Assembly (NCBI GenBank): GCA_020137815.1
Contig: CM035352.1
Location: 8,300,416-8,364,415, forward strand
DNA: 64,000 nucleotides
Origin: Hormiphora californensis
Lineage: Eukaryota; Ctenophora; Tentaculata; Cydippida; Pleurobrachiidae
Reading direction: 5' to 3'
How positions within the stretch are numbered: the first letter of the stretch is position 1; the number at the start of each line of letters is the position of its first letter. Under the pieces are notes generated by a model that was given only the letters and a program-made list of their open reading frames with translations, was not told the DNA's origin and ran no database searches. Made by a program: the position numbers and the translations under genes. This document shows positions 12,074 to 24,641 of the stretch, in pieces.

Positions 12074-13553
12074 AAAATATTAACGCTTAAAAAAATAAAT
12101 ACTGAAGGAATGCTGTCTGGCGGCGCCAAACCCCAATTTGACAGTGCGCTCAGATGGGTCGCGGCGCCAGACAGAAGGAATGGGGGTGAAGCTAAGTCAA
12201 ACGATGAGTGAGGAGTAAGGGTGAGAGATAGGATGATAAAACAGAGTGAGTGAGCTAATGCTAAACAAATGTGAGACTAGGTACAGCTAGAAAATTACAT
12301 ATCTAAAAAATAGAGAACTAAAAAATAGAGAACTAAAGACTAGTAAGCTAATGGGCGAACAGTTGAAAAAATGGAATTTAGTTAGTAATCTTTGTTAGAT
12401 TATGCGAAGCTTCTTGACCTGAGAAGTTTACTTTTGGGAAATGCTTTCTCTACACACGATCTTTAGCATCCTACAGGCTACAAAACATCTAAAGGTAGCA
12501 AACAAATTCAGTTGCCGAGGGAAAAAATGGCTTAAATTTATTTCTTTGAAAATGCACAAATGTAAATAAAACGTAAAACGAATTTTACTACTGCGCTGCG
12601 ACTGTGCGCCGCGCAAAATTTGCGGCGCGCGGATCAAGCCAGTTTAAAGAAAGCCGGTTTGAAAAAAATTTAAAAAATTTAAAAAAATTAAAAGCTGAGA
12701 TTTGAGAAGTGAGAATGGATTTGAAAAGCGCTGCCCTATCCCGCAGCGTTTGCCAAAGAACTTAGAACGGCTTGAAAAAAAGCTGGGTGTTTGCGGCTTT
12801 GCCGTTTGTATTGAAAAGCGCTGCCTTATGGCTTATGACTTATCTCGCGCTAGTCGCAACTCGCTAGCAGCGTTTGCCAGCAGTCAGGGTTAGGGCTAAA
12901 GTAAGGTTAGGGACAATAGGCCTCCAAACACCCATATCGTAACGGCGCCCTTTATGACTGGGGTTTATGAACTTAATGACTGTGCTGTGATTGGTTAAAA
13001 CTGGTCACGTCGCACACGGTGAAGAACTGAACATTTCCGAGATTGCTCATAGCTATTGCTGGCTGTTGCTTGTAGTTTCTACTTTCTTTTAGAATAGAAG
13101 AACAGATATAATCGAGATGATCAGCTATGTACTATTTAAGAACTCGCTCAAGGTTCGTTTTATTGAGCGTATAGGTTGGTGGGTTAGGGACGACAGACCC
13201 TAAATTTAGATTTGGGTCGTAAATAATTTTGAAAGCATTGTGGTGTAAACGAGCATTGAACGCTTTGATTGGCTTGTTGATAACAGTTTATACAGCTTCA
13301 GATAAGCTACTGTGATATCAGATATATAAAGGCCACATGTTACGGGTTGGTATTACATGATATTAGTCTTCAATTCTGGTTCACACTAATAATACGAAAA
13401 TAGCCCTCAATTGTAATATCATAGTTGATAGTTGAAATACGAGATACGCGTAGGAAAAAACTTGCCACGAGAATACTTTCAATCTCACAGTAATATTTTC
13501 ATTCTTGTTTTCATTTAAAAACATGTCATAGATATGCTAGATAGCCACTGTTT
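12074..13553. other. Intergenic, no gene recognised
   Basis: It contains a short inverted repeat around 12115-12178 (TGTCTGGCGGCGCC and its near complement), short tandem AAAATAGAGAACTA near 12305-12335, and a 63-codon frame (12702-12893) without recognisable features. It separates the GID4 5' side from the 3' end of the receptor gene. Confidence 0.5.
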
Positions 13554-15829
13554 CTAAGATTGTTCGCTACCAACACTTGAGGTACCATCAACGGTACGAT
13601 CTATCCGAACTAGCTCTGTCACAGTTTTTGTTTGAGTGCGGGACATCCTACCATCGACATGGGAGGTGAAATTGGTTCTGCTGTTATACGCATCAAACAT
13701 CCGCTTCTTTGCCGCGTAAAACAGGTCACTGTTGTAGATTAGGGGATTTAGAACACTGTTAATGGGGGTCAGGAGGATGGAACAAAACTCGTAGAGGTCG
13801 GTAGCATCAATGAAGCTGTGGTAATGCAGCCACGAGATGATGATGAAGGGGACCCAAGTTGAGAAATCCGTTGCTACAATGAGGGTAACTTTCCTCTGGA
13901 GACGTCTCATGGATGCCCTCTTCTCCAGATTACCGTCCACACCACACTCTTTTGACGTTTTGTGGGTGTGATAGTAGATCAACCCGTAGCAAACTGCAAT
14001 GATGATAAGAAACACCATATTCATGAAGAGGACGAGGACTGAAAAGAGGGACTGTGTGTCAGCATGTCGGACAAAATACTTGAATAGACACACACCATGG
14101 TTACCATAGAATCCCATACTCTTAACCTCTTGCTTGAAAGTAGATTCCAGTAAGCCCCGCCAAAACACAAACTGTGTTATTAAATGCAGTATCATTTTTA
14201 TCAGTAGTAGATGCCCTCAAACAATGCCTTCAACCCCTCCTTATTGGTAGTTGTCCGTAATCACGGCGTTGTCCTCTATGTAGAGTACCGTTAACAAAAT
14301 AGTCCTCAAACTGCTGACTGAAACATGGGAATCGTAGCAACCTAGCAGGGAGAAGGAGATCAAGCCCAGGGCCATGAAACCCAGACCTATTCTCATGTTC
14401 TTCGTGACCTCGGTAAAGGCCAACATGGTCTTCAGCGAAATCAGTCGGAATACCGCCAACAGAGTCATAGATTGAAGGGAAAGCTGGCTGCCAAATGTAG
14501 AGATGCACGCCTATAAAGGAGCATGTGGAGCTGCATAACCAGTTTTGCCTTTCTTTACAATATTTCTCCTTATAGGATTGGTCGTAAATTACCACCAGTA
14601 ACATGTATATCCCGACAGCGAAGTCACCCACAGACACCAACGCCACTAAAATGTCATTGGAAAGCCTGCTTAGTGACATGTTCTTGTTGACTGAGTGGAA
14701 AAAGTGTCCGATTGAAATAGAGGATAGAAGTAGAGAGAAGAAGGCAATTAAGGAAGCGATGTATCTGTAAGCAGGGGTTTCAATGAGCCGGAATGTAATT
14801 TTGTCCCTACACTGCTCACCACACTCGTCGTTCTTGCTAGTACAATCAAATCGCCCGTCACAAATGGCAGTTTTTCGGGCCATATCAGTGATATCACTAC
14901 ACGTCTGGTCGTCATCACAGCAGAAGTAGTTATTACAGTTGTTTTCATCTTCAGAGTTTTGACAGTCTTCTATATAGTCGCACACCTTTGTTGAACTCAC
15001 TGCATAAGTCTCATTTTCGCCGTTACACGAGAAAACCGTTTGAAAGTTATCCCCTGATTCGTTGTACAAAAGGTATGACATACCTTTGCTGTCAGTTGAG
15101 GATGCCCACACTATTTCATAATCATCCGTGTAACCTTCAAGAGCAGTCCCGTTAAAAAACGGAGTCAGACGTAGCTTGTCCAGTCCTTCACATAGGTCCT
15201 TGTTTACTGCTATTATCAGTGCAGTCCCAGAGAGGGTTGAGCAACTATCATTCTCCTTTTTAACGAGGTGCAGACGGTGTATGACACCTCCGAACATTTC
15301 CATCTCCACTACAGAACAGTTGACGTGCTGCAAACCGGGAAGACAAGGTGGAACGAAGTAGTCGTTAGACTTGGAAAGAATCCCAGCGAGTGGCTCATTG
15401 TTTGTTGAACAAATAGATTCCTCCGCCCGGTTTGAAGAGTCAGATCCCACTGGGCAATCAACATGCCCATCACAAAGATGTGATTTAGGAATATAATATT
15501 CCTTCTTCTCTGTACCAGTAACGTTTGGACAGCGGATAAACCCATCTAATAATGTCTCATCTGTGGGGTTGTCCCGTTCTAACCGTGCGTAGTTTATTAT
15601 TGTGCCATTCCGGTAATCAAGGCACGATTCATCCTCCCCACTGTCGCAGTGCACGATTCCGTCACACAAATACCTATCGTCAATAGTGACCATCACATCA
15701 TCAACCTTACACTTCAACTCTTTATCACCGTGTGTGGGACAGTCCAGAAATGTTCTCCAGGCTTCGTCACAATAGACGTTTTCACCATAGTTGAATTCGT
15801 CACACCTTTGAAACTCGTATACCGTTTTG
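13554..15829 (-). other. Last exon of the chimeric receptor: LDLa repeats and class A 7TM domain, frame-broken
   Basis: Four LDLa-like cysteine modules precede the membrane domain; their ends read LCDGIVHCDSGEDESC, LCDGHVDCPVGSDS, VCDYIEDCQNSEDENNC and ICDGRFDCTSKNDEC. The helices then start (SLIAFFSLLLSSISIGHFFH; ILVALVSVGDFAVGIYMLLV). The NPLIYN motif of rhodopsin-type helix 7 is present near 13740. LDLa plus rhodopsin-type 7TM recalls relaxin-receptor and snail GRL101-type GPCRs. The frame shifts after CSFIGV (about 14505), where one surplus base splits it from STFGSQLSLQSMTLLAVFRL, and again between helices 4 and 5 (14190-14370). This is either a pseudogene or assembly indels, since residues on both sides remain well conserved. 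Confidence 0.8.
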
Positions 15830-18800
15830 CTGAAATTATTTTTTTTTAACTTTTCCAATTATCATAGTGAAATTTTAAAGAATAAACGTTTGTAGATAGA
15901 AAATAATATTTTTGTATGAAGGTTGTTGGTGCATGTCTCCTCACTTACGTTTTTCCTTTTAAAGTGCACGTGCTGGTTGCAACAGATGAGTCGTTACACA
16001 GACTGTCGGGTATTGTGTAGTCGTCCACGTCAGGACAGAGGGATTGAGCTTGACAGTAGTAATACGGTGGTAGCCACCTTGTATAGTTACCGCTGAAATT
16101 GTTTTGAGATTTAATTGTGCTGCAAAGCTCCTTGATCTTTCTCTTACTGTCACTACACGATCAAGACGCTAACGATTGCAATAACCCACGTTGTAAGCGA
16201 TCCACTGCATTCGTCAACCATATTCCGGTCGGCAAGAAAAGCAGGTGTCTCATGGCAGCCATACTCATCCTCGAGATAGTACAAATTCATAGTTCCATTC
16301 ATCTTTTTGATAGATACTTCAGTGTAAGAGTCAGTGCAATCTACCTCCCGGTTACAAGTTGAACTTTCGTCCACTTCACGTCCTGCGTCGTCTTGACAGG
16401 TAAACCCTTGTTCGGTGAGTGTGCTGGAACTGCAACCACTTTCGTCCTCACACCCCCCACAGGTGCACTGAAATTATTAAATTGCGTCAGAGAAAGAATC
16501 AGGACTGTCAGGACCTTCAAATCTCAAACAAGAATGGAAACGACACTGTTAGACGACAGACGTCACTAACAATAATAATTGTTAGTGAAAACACAAAAAA
16601 TAAGTATGTTCTGTTCTTACCACGCCATCGCACATCAGATCTGACCACACGGCAATACGCGTACCATATTGGTCAACACAGATTACTGTATCAAGTTTAT
16701 TGACTCCCAGGGTCGTATTCTGTATCTAAAGGATTGTGGGGATAAGATTTGATAAGACATCCTTTAGATTAACGGATTTTGGATAGTCAATCAAGTTGTG
16801 ACGGTATTAATTACTAAAGTCTGATTTTTTAAAAGTTGTCGCCTTCAAAAATCTGACTATACCATACTCACAGTGTTTATAAGGGGGCACCCACAGGCTT
16901 GATAGTTATATGGGTCATCAGGACACTTGTTATCAAACACGCACAACCCTGCGTTAGTTGAGGAGAGTCTGTAGGTATGCTCCCCAGAGGGACACAAATA
17001 AACCTGGTCTAAATTCTTCTCAAACACGCACGTAGTTGTGTTTGTCACCAGTAGACCAGTGCTGCTCAAGGTGTTTCGGGTTTCCACTCCTGAACTTATT
17101 GCTGAAAAAATCATGTGGTTACCAAGTCACCCATTTGTAAAGCTAACCTCTGTGAGCTCACGCCCACTGGAGCGCTCGCGCAGAGGTTTAATATCATAAC
17201 CAAGTTATAACTTGACTTTCAAAGTTGGATTGTCATACTTAGCTGTTTGATATCGATCTCATTTGAATAAATTATCTCTTTATCGTTCCCTCTTCTTCCC
17301 TCGACCACCAAAGTTAGATTTCCTGTTTCTGTTTTCCCGATTTCGTTCCACTCCATCGTGGTTGAGTTTGTCATTGCTGAAAGATCACATGTTAATGAGG
17401 GCCAACCAATCAGCCATAGAAAGACACAAATAGTAATTAACAGCAGGCTGCAGGGGACACCCTTTAATACCACGCGACAGTCACCAATCACACACGGATC
17501 TTCATTTTCTCTAGAATTTTCTCTAGAACCAAGAACTTACCTGTATCTGATTTACAGCTAGGAACAGAGCAATACTCCCACTCCTTTTCACCGACATAGC
17601 ACCATGCTCTGTCCTTCCCCCATGGTCCCTTTATAGCTGAGTTTCGACAGTAGTTGCTGTGACCCGGATAGAATGGTGAACCACTCTTCCATTTTTCACA
17701 CTGTCTCCCATTTTCTGTCACACTGATAACTCCTTCATAGTCGTCTTGTTTCGCGTTCTCCGCACAAACTAGACGGATATTATGTGCTATGCTTTATAAT
17801 TTGGATAAAGTACCGGATTATAATTTAAATAATACCAGATTTTCGCTAGGAATTCTGCATCCCATCAAAAGGCCTGCACTGAGATGTGCAGTGTGCCAAT
17901 CCTGATTGGATGACCAGGGATGTCTGTTCCTACAAAAAGAAACGACACATAACTCCTATATTAACTAAAAACATCAATTTTGTTGGTTGATAGATTGACA
18001 ACGGTTGTCAGCTGAGTATTTCTTACCGTAAGAGAAGTCGTTGCATAAGCTGGTTATATCACACTTTCCGTCACTGAAACTGGTGGCGCTAAACATGAAG
18101 CTACCATTTGCATTACGGGCGGTAAATGTCACGGGACAAACAGGACTTGAGCCGTACTGAGGAACCCTGCAATAGCTGAAAGAAAAATATGTAATAATAT
18201 AATGTTTTAATATAAACTGCCTAGTCAGGACAGGGCCAGAATAACAGACAAGCTGACTATAAGACTTTCCTACGTCAGAGGATCCATTATTCAACAAATG
18301 GATTTACTATGGATTTATTATGGATTTACTATGGATTTACTATGGATTTATTATGGATTTACTATGGATTTATTATGGATTTACTATGGATTTATTATGG
18401 ATTTATTATGGATTTATTATGAATTTATTATGAATTTATTATGGATTTATTACGGATTTATTATGGATTTATTATGGATTTATTATTCCATTGGAATAAT
18501 AAACCCTACAACATCATACTTTGCTCCGACATCATCGATAAATCCCCAGCTACTACTTTTAGCTCTTTCTGCCTCATCAGTATTCCAGTTTGAGCATTCG
18601 ATGCCGGATGAAGTGTTATCAGCGGTTCCACGGTAGTAAAACGCTTTTGTCTTGCTACATTCCAGATCTGAACAATTACTTTTTACATGTGTGTCTTATA
18701 AGACACACATGTGTCTTGTAATTAATGTTCAAACGCAAACTGTGTCTTGTTTTGTTCAAACCCGGGACGTGGTGAAACAGGATTGAGAAAGTCATCCCAT

Positions 18801-21800
18801 GTCACGCATACACCTTGGGGCAGTTCACTTACTTGCTACCCCTGGCTTTTCACAACTAGGAACGTTGCAGAAGTTCCATCCGCTTGCCGTGACACACCAT
18901 GCATAGTCATCCGAATCAGGGTTCCTACAAAAGTTGTGATCCGCCAAACCGTTGTTTTTGCCTGTCGAGCTAAAAGAAATATGTCGAGTATCACATTATA
19001 AGTTGTGTTTAGCACTAAGTAGTGATATTTTTTTTTGGATCGTCCCCGTGCTAACATTTGTCACTCCCTGTTACACACCATGTATCCTGGCCATGTATGT
19101 GCCACGGTTTGACAGATGTATTACAGTAACATAGATAATAAAGTCGAATTTAGGCTTGCCGCCTGAGGTGCCTAGTGTCTTCTCTTACCTATCCCAATAG
19201 CTTGATCTCCAATTTGTACAAGGCGTTCCATCGACTGTCACGTTTATGGTTCCTCTATAATCTAACTGTTTTCCGCTCCAGCATGCTGTATGAAAATTTG
19301 GGTAACTTAAGATCTTTAATTAGGTAAAACCATTATAGGGTCAAACAGGGGTCCGGACTTGGCCAAATACGAAGAGTTTACTGTGTAATATCTTCCTAAT
19401 ATAAATATGGTTAGGGCTATCGTTCGTGTTAGGGTTTGGGCCACATTTTCGAGCTTTCGAACCGATATAAGTTATCGTCCGTTCGACATTCAGTCCTAGA
19501 CCCGTCAAACAGTTTTATTCGAAACTACTACCAGGTGGTAGGTGCTCACAATAGTTTTCTACTAGGTTTACTTAGTAACGTACAGCAGCGGTTGGAAGAA
19601 AAGCATCGTTCTCTTTGAGTGTCTGAAGTCCAGCACCAGGGTACATCAAATATGAATCCTGGGTTTCTACAGTTGCCATGGTCACCAACCCCGTAGAATT
19701 CCTGATATCTAAAAGCGAATAACACATATCAATGAATAACACAATCAATGCATCTTTCAGCTAGATGGTGCTACAAATTATTATTTGAGAGATAAACAGC
19801 AGTGTTTTATAATTGATAGCATGCAGCTACAGCTTCGTTACATACTCTGTGTAGTTCAAATTATCTTCCCAGTCTACATCATCCCAATTCAGACAGGGTC
19901 TTCCACTAAGAGTTTCACTCTTGTTTCCCCTGTAGCTTTGTCCCCATCCCACATCTGAGCATTCTCTTTCTAAGGGAAAAACAATGTTTAGCGTACTGAA
20001 ACTATCGCTATTTTAGATGATGTGTGGATGATGTTATTTACCTTTGATTGTTTCGTTGTCTTTGGTCAGTTTCATAGCCAAACTGTCGTATTGGTCTTCA
20101 AAAATCTCTGCAAACTCTTCAGCCGTCAAAGTGAACTTGCTTTCAAAGCCGGAATTTGCGTCAGACTCAAAACTTACTGCATAGTTCCCCGATTCTTTGC
20201 CGCCTTTTTTAATCCCTTTATCATTGGATTGTTTTCCTAAATTTATGAATGTAATCAAGATTTTGGTGACGCAGTCACCCTTACAACTCCCATGGGTGAA
20301 AACAACTCGTGACGAGTGATGTGACTGCGCCACCAAATCAAGATTATGATTTCAAAAGTTTTAATGCAACTGAGATCAAGAGCTTACCGTAAATTTTGAT
20401 TTCACAGATAGAGATTCGGTCTGCCTTAAAGTTCATATGATTTCCAACTTGACCATCACAAGACTTTTTGATAATGTCAGTAGTTGCCTCTTCCGCACTA
20501 ACGGTACCGCATAACACGTGATTATGATTATCCTTGTCCTTATATCCCAGAGTTATCTGATTTGGGAAATAAGTTGTTGAATGTATTGCCAAGATTTTGA
20601 TCCCGTTTCAAGATTATCCGCCTTACATTTAGTCCTTCAAGGTACTTTTCCTCGTAGGCACTGCAGTATTCGGACTGGTAGATAAAGATCTCGTAAACCT
20701 GATAAGCCTGGAAACATTTAATGGTCATTTGGGGCAACTAAAGGGGCTATTGGTTTAAAGTGAGAATAGACTGACAAGATTGTTGGAGGTAGTAGAGCGA
20801 AGCAGCCGAGAGATTCTGTCTTTTTCCCGCTCTCAAAAGATCCCTTTTTACCTCAGTTAGGTGAATGAAGATGAAATTATTATTTCCTGTTCTCTCCAGT
20901 GAGCATGTTGTCAGATCGTTATCTACCACGTACACTGCTTTCGTTGATGCCGATTGTTTTGAGGAGTAAACAGGTCGATTTAGGGAGATCAGAGAGGTGC
21001 CTAACAGGAATTATTAGAATAAGTAACTTAGTATTTGAGAATCTAGCTAGATTCTTGAAGAAAAACATCAAAGGACAAAGCATGTCAGAACAATTATCGA
21101 TGGACATGACATACCGTTTGTTGTTGTTAAATTTTGTGCAGTCTGCTTAGCATCACACTGGGGCCACGCTGAAAGATTAAAATTCCAGTAAATTGAGGTT
21201 TGATAAAATTTGTAATAACATTTTTCGGTAATTTTCAACGTACTATAATCTGCGAAAGCAGGTGATTTCGGTTGCATAACCTCGTAGGTACTAATGATCT
21301 CTGTCCAAGAGGTATCAGGTAGTGTGAACTCTTTTTCTGCGCCATCACACGTAACCGCCATTGTCTTTAGTTTAAATTGAACTTTCAGACTAAGATGATC
21401 ATCGTAGTCACAAAACTCCGTTGCACTTGAATTCAAGTAATTCATGGTGTAACTTTGATAGCTGTCCTGCTGTCTGTAATCTTTTTCCGAAATTGGAGGT
21501 GCAACTATTTTGAATCGTTCTGAAACATGAGGATGTCTTTGATATTTCAGATAATATGAAAAGCGGGATAATTGAAAAGGTTAGGCACAAGCTAGGCAAG
21601 GTGAATCTGCAAATGAATAGATAAGTTCAGTAAGCAGCTAGAATGGCTATCCCTTACCATTTGACGTGTCAATAAGAAGAACTAAAACAAAATATATTTT
21701 TTCGTAGGTTCTCCCTTTCTTCACTTTCACATACGTTACTGATATCGGATACATCTTAGCCTGGGAACCTGAATATAGCGTCAGTTCATTAACATTTAAC

Positions 21801-22577
21801 AATGTCAGAGCAATTGTGAAACCATCATTATCGACAATATTTCTCTAACCATCAATTTCGACTTCGAAGTTGGTTGAAAATGAGAAATCTGGCCAAGCAA
21901 CATATGAGATATTAAGCATGCTCTCCGTCAATGCCACATCGCTTCTTCCGCCTTTATCTTCCGTTCTCGTTCTCTTAGACATCCAATCTGGGCACAAAAT
22001 TTAAAATATTGAAGCCTTAAATTATCTCAATGAAGTCAACATCGACATTACCACTTTCTTTCCCAATTGAAAAATGGAAATTACCTAGGTTGTAGGTTCC
22101 TGTCATTGCAGCCAAATCCACAGTCATCATATTATTTATTGAAATTCCATAACTCGATAAAGGAATGGATAGGAGCAGTTGATCGTCGCATAGCAACCAG
22201 AATTGGTCCTCTGGTAGTCGTCTAAAAATTCTCCAAGAAGATGCTTTCCCAAAAGTGCATTCTGTATTGTGCTCTGTCTCGTTGAATGACGATTTTTGAA
22301 TTTCGTTTTTCAAGTCTTTAACTTCCCTAAGATGATTCCCATTACTGTCCGCCTGCTCAGACCAGGTTATCCGGAGAGATAATGTCCCTAGGGTAGGCTT
22401 GATGGTGTAGGTTTGGTTGTTTGTACCATTACTGGATGTTGTATTGGTTACAGTAAATGTAAGTACTGTGGTGGTTGGTAGCCAGGATACTATTGCAGGA
22501 TCAGGAAAATCTTCGTCATCTTGTTTTGTTGGGTGCAGTACCGTGCAGAGAAGTAGTAATAAGAGCATAGATCGCAC
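13554..22577 (-). CDS. Chimeric receptor: signal peptide, F5/8-type lectin domain, four kringles, LDLa repeats and 7TM GPCR (about 22 exons)
   Basis: Predicted cell-surface GPCR with a very large ectodomain, about 2,000 residues. Exon 1 (22085-22577) opens with signal peptide MRSMLLLLLLCTVLH. Exon starts downstream: 21987, 21768, 21519, 20937, 20707, 20556, 20236, 19969, 19708, 19285, 18969, 18667, 18175, about 17929, 17768, 17376, 17101, 16685, 16467, 16146, 15829. Phases match at every junction I could check through exon 14 and again from exon 16 to 21, which argues for one gene rather than neighbours. Two joins are unresolved: out of exon 15 (an early stop unless a poor donor is used) and exon 21 to 22 (off by one base). 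The last exon has frame breaks in its 7TM part. The intron at 16147-16189 is only 43 bases. The ligand is unknown; lectin and kringle domains suggest glycan or protein binding, by inference only. Confidence 0.78.
16815..16861. mobile_element. Minimal relic of MITE family A in an intron
   Basis: The two tips (TAAAGTCTGATTTTT and its near complement) sit only about 15 bases apart between receptor exons 18 and 19. It looks like an internally deleted copy. Confidence 0.6.
17541..19969 (-). other. Four kringle domains, three split by an intron
   Basis: Kringle 1 joins exons 9 and 10 (RPCLNW ... HGNCRNPG ... VPWCWT). Kringle 2 joins exons 11 and 12 (TPCTNW ... HNFCRNPDSDDYAWCVT ... NFCNVPSC). Kringle 3 joins exons 13 and 14 (IECSNW ... 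NYCRVPQYGSSPVC) and is degenerate. Kringle 4 is in one exon, 17541-17768 (RQCEKWKSG ... HSNYCRNS ... DRAWCYVG ... WEYCSVPSC). The repeated phase-2 split at the same place in the fold shows the first three arose by exon-pair duplication. Confidence 0.9.
18298..18488. repeat. 12-bp minisatellite in a receptor intron
   Basis: About 16 copies of ATGGATTTATTA with T/C variants lie between receptor exons 13 and 14. The plus-strand frame of 112 codons across it is an artefact. A separate 28-base palindrome (ACATGTGTGTCTTATAAGAC...) lies at about 18685-18712 in the next intron. Confidence 0.85.
20388..21519 (-). other. F5/8-type (fucolectin-like) domain of the receptor
   Basis: Exons 4-7 join to a block beginning AWPQCDAKQTAQNL, then AVYVVDNDLTTCSLERTG, YQVYEIFIYQSEYC, LEGLNITLGYKD and RISICEIKIYG. 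The order variable Asp motif, strand motif, then LCEVEVYG-like ending is the pattern of F5/8 type C and fucolectin-tachylectin-pentraxin domains, which bind fucose or other glycans. The assignment rests on motif order, not an alignment score. Confidence 0.7.
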
Positions 22578-23015
22578 AATAACAACAACTGTGTATCCAA
22601 ACGCAGTGTAGTTTCAAAGGAAGAAGTAGCTTGTAGTTGCGGCTTTACGGAAATGTAAGCCTATCTAGTCCACCAAGATATATGCCACAACTTATTATAT
22701 ACTGCCTGTCTCTACTGGACTTCTAGCATATATATATCACCAATACCACCACTAATCTGGTAAACTACTTATCGTAGATGACTTTACCTACCAATCTACC
22801 ATCCTCCTTTTCTCTCGTGTGGTAATCTAAAGAGTCTTTAGCACTATCTCTGATCTGTTCTTGCTAATGGAAGCCCGAAGGCGTGGGCGGTATGGAATAT
22901 TTGAAATGCGAAAATGCAGCTGTCTGAATCATAGCATAAATTGGCGTATACTTCATAAAGTGTCATTTGAAAATGCAAAGTTACGATATAAATAACATTT
23001 TAAATGGACAATACT
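22578..23015. other. Spacer between two minus-strand receptor genes
   Basis: The region is 438 bp without a gene. It must hold the promoter of the chimeric receptor and the 3' end of the upstream GPCR. No clear TATA box or polyadenylation signal could be assigned with confidence. Confidence 0.4.
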
Positions 23016-24098
23016 TTACTTCTCTTCATGACTTACAAATTCACAACACACTTTGTTTTTTGAAATACTTCCTACAGTAGTGCACATACTGGGGTTACGA
23101 GCCTTCTTGCCCGTTATTCGACCCCACATATCCCTCTGCATATCTCTACTGCGTGATATGATTACAACAGGGCACAGGAATACTGTTTATCACCGACAAC
23201 GTCTTGATGAGGGTAACATCCTGAAAATCTGGTGCATCGTGTATCACATAAGTCACAGAAGAACTCAGTTGAAAAGCACACGGTAAACACGACTGTCAGT
23301 ATCGCAATGGTTGTTGTGACGTGCCGGTTGTTGACGGCTGATTGGACGATTTCCGCTCCTCCCCCACATAGCAGATGGTGTCCCTGGATAACCAGTAACA
23401 CTAGGGACAGGACACACGGTAGAAGGTAATACCAGGTTGACAGGGCTATATAGACCTGATTACTGATAAGAGCACCGTGTATCTGGAGGTGCATGCTCGC
23501 AGCCACATCCTTTATAACATGGTCAGCAGGGAGGATAAGGAATAACACCAAATCAGCTATAACCAGGATGATAGTTAGGGCTCATGTGTGCGGCTAGGAG
23601 TAGAAACACAGCCCTCCGGTTGGGCCTGCCAAAGGGTCTGAGGATTTGAATTGTTCGCGTTATTGACACCGCTACGGTAACTGCTATTGTGGTCACAATG
23701 AAGACCCCTTTGAAACTGTGCACACAAAATAGTGTAAAAATGAACTGAACTGAGTAGAAGATATCATGATGTTTCCTACCGATCAGAATAGTTGCATGCT
23801 CAACGATGAGAAGGAGGGAGAACATACAATCACATACTGCCAGCAGCTTGTACATTATGGATACGAAGTTGGAACTCTTGTGATGGTAAAATGCAACTGC
23901 AAAGTTTAAAATCAGGGAGATGGTTGCCAGGGTAACGTTGACAGGGTCAATGGTATCACAATCGTGGACGTTAACGTAATAACAGGCTGGTTCCGTATCG
24001 TTTGGACATGTAACGTTGGACGCGAACAACTCGTCCCAACTCGACATTCCTGATTTTGTTGGAGAAATCGGGGGATTATTATTTGGTGTGTCTAACAC
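23016..24098 (-). pseudogene. Rhodopsin-type GPCR with at least three frame breaks
   Basis: A 7TM receptor reads across three frames. The N-terminus (from Met at 24098, or a later Met in MSSWDELF) carries Cys and NVT glycosylation sites. Helices 1-3 follow in one frame (PVNVTLATISLILNFAVAFY through FKGVFIVTTIAVTVAVSITR). Helix 4 onward (LTIILVIADLVLFLILPA) is one base out of frame near 23575. Helices 5-6 are intact, helix 7 shifts again near 23280 (TYVIHDAPDFQDVTLIKTL) and near 23170 (VVIISRSRDMQRDMW). The usual DRY is replaced by ITRT. Protein-level conservation on both sides of each break means either recent decay or sequence error. It is an orphan receptor, ligand unknown. Confidence 0.7.
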
Positions 24099-24641
24099 GG
24101 CCTTTGGTGAGCAACAAAATCATGTAGCTACAAGATAATAACAAATACAAATGATAACAACAAAAATAATTTGAAGAGGAAAAGGAAAAGGAACAAGAAT
24201 TCTGAAATGTTACATAATATGGGTGGAAACACATTTTCAAACAGCGAGGCACAATAACTGTCTGGTCATTGTCGGCTTGTTAATTACTTGAGGAAATGAC
24301 ATTGAATTAACTAGAAACAAGAGCGCTAAAATCGATCAATAGTACAGGAAATTTCTGTAATCTCTCTACATAATGTCTTCTAACTTGATAACTATTAACT
24401 CGGGGGGGGGGGGGGGATCTAACTTGATAACTGCATATAAATCAGCCGATATAAAAAACGCAAATTCGCGAATACCTTTTTGCTACCATCTCGATAATCT
24501 GTTTTCTGTTTTTCTTTCTAACAATGCTCTAACTTAATCTTCTCTGATCTCTCATTTAGTAAACTAATCTTCTCGACAATAGACATGTTGTTCTATTGTT
24601 TTCTAACAAAGGTCTAATCTAATCACTTCCCTCTAGCTAGA
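24099..24641. promoter_or_regulatory. Divergent intergenic region between GPCR and ARL6
   Basis: 543 bp separate a minus-strand and a plus-strand start, so regulatory sequence is probably shared. It includes a run of about 14 G (24402-24416). I could not find a clear RFX X-box although ARL6 is ciliary. Promoter function is inference from position. Confidence 0.4.

Noticed and set aside
18298-18636. 112-codon plus-strand frame rich in DLLWIYYG
   Set aside because: It is a translation of the 12-bp intronic minisatellite.
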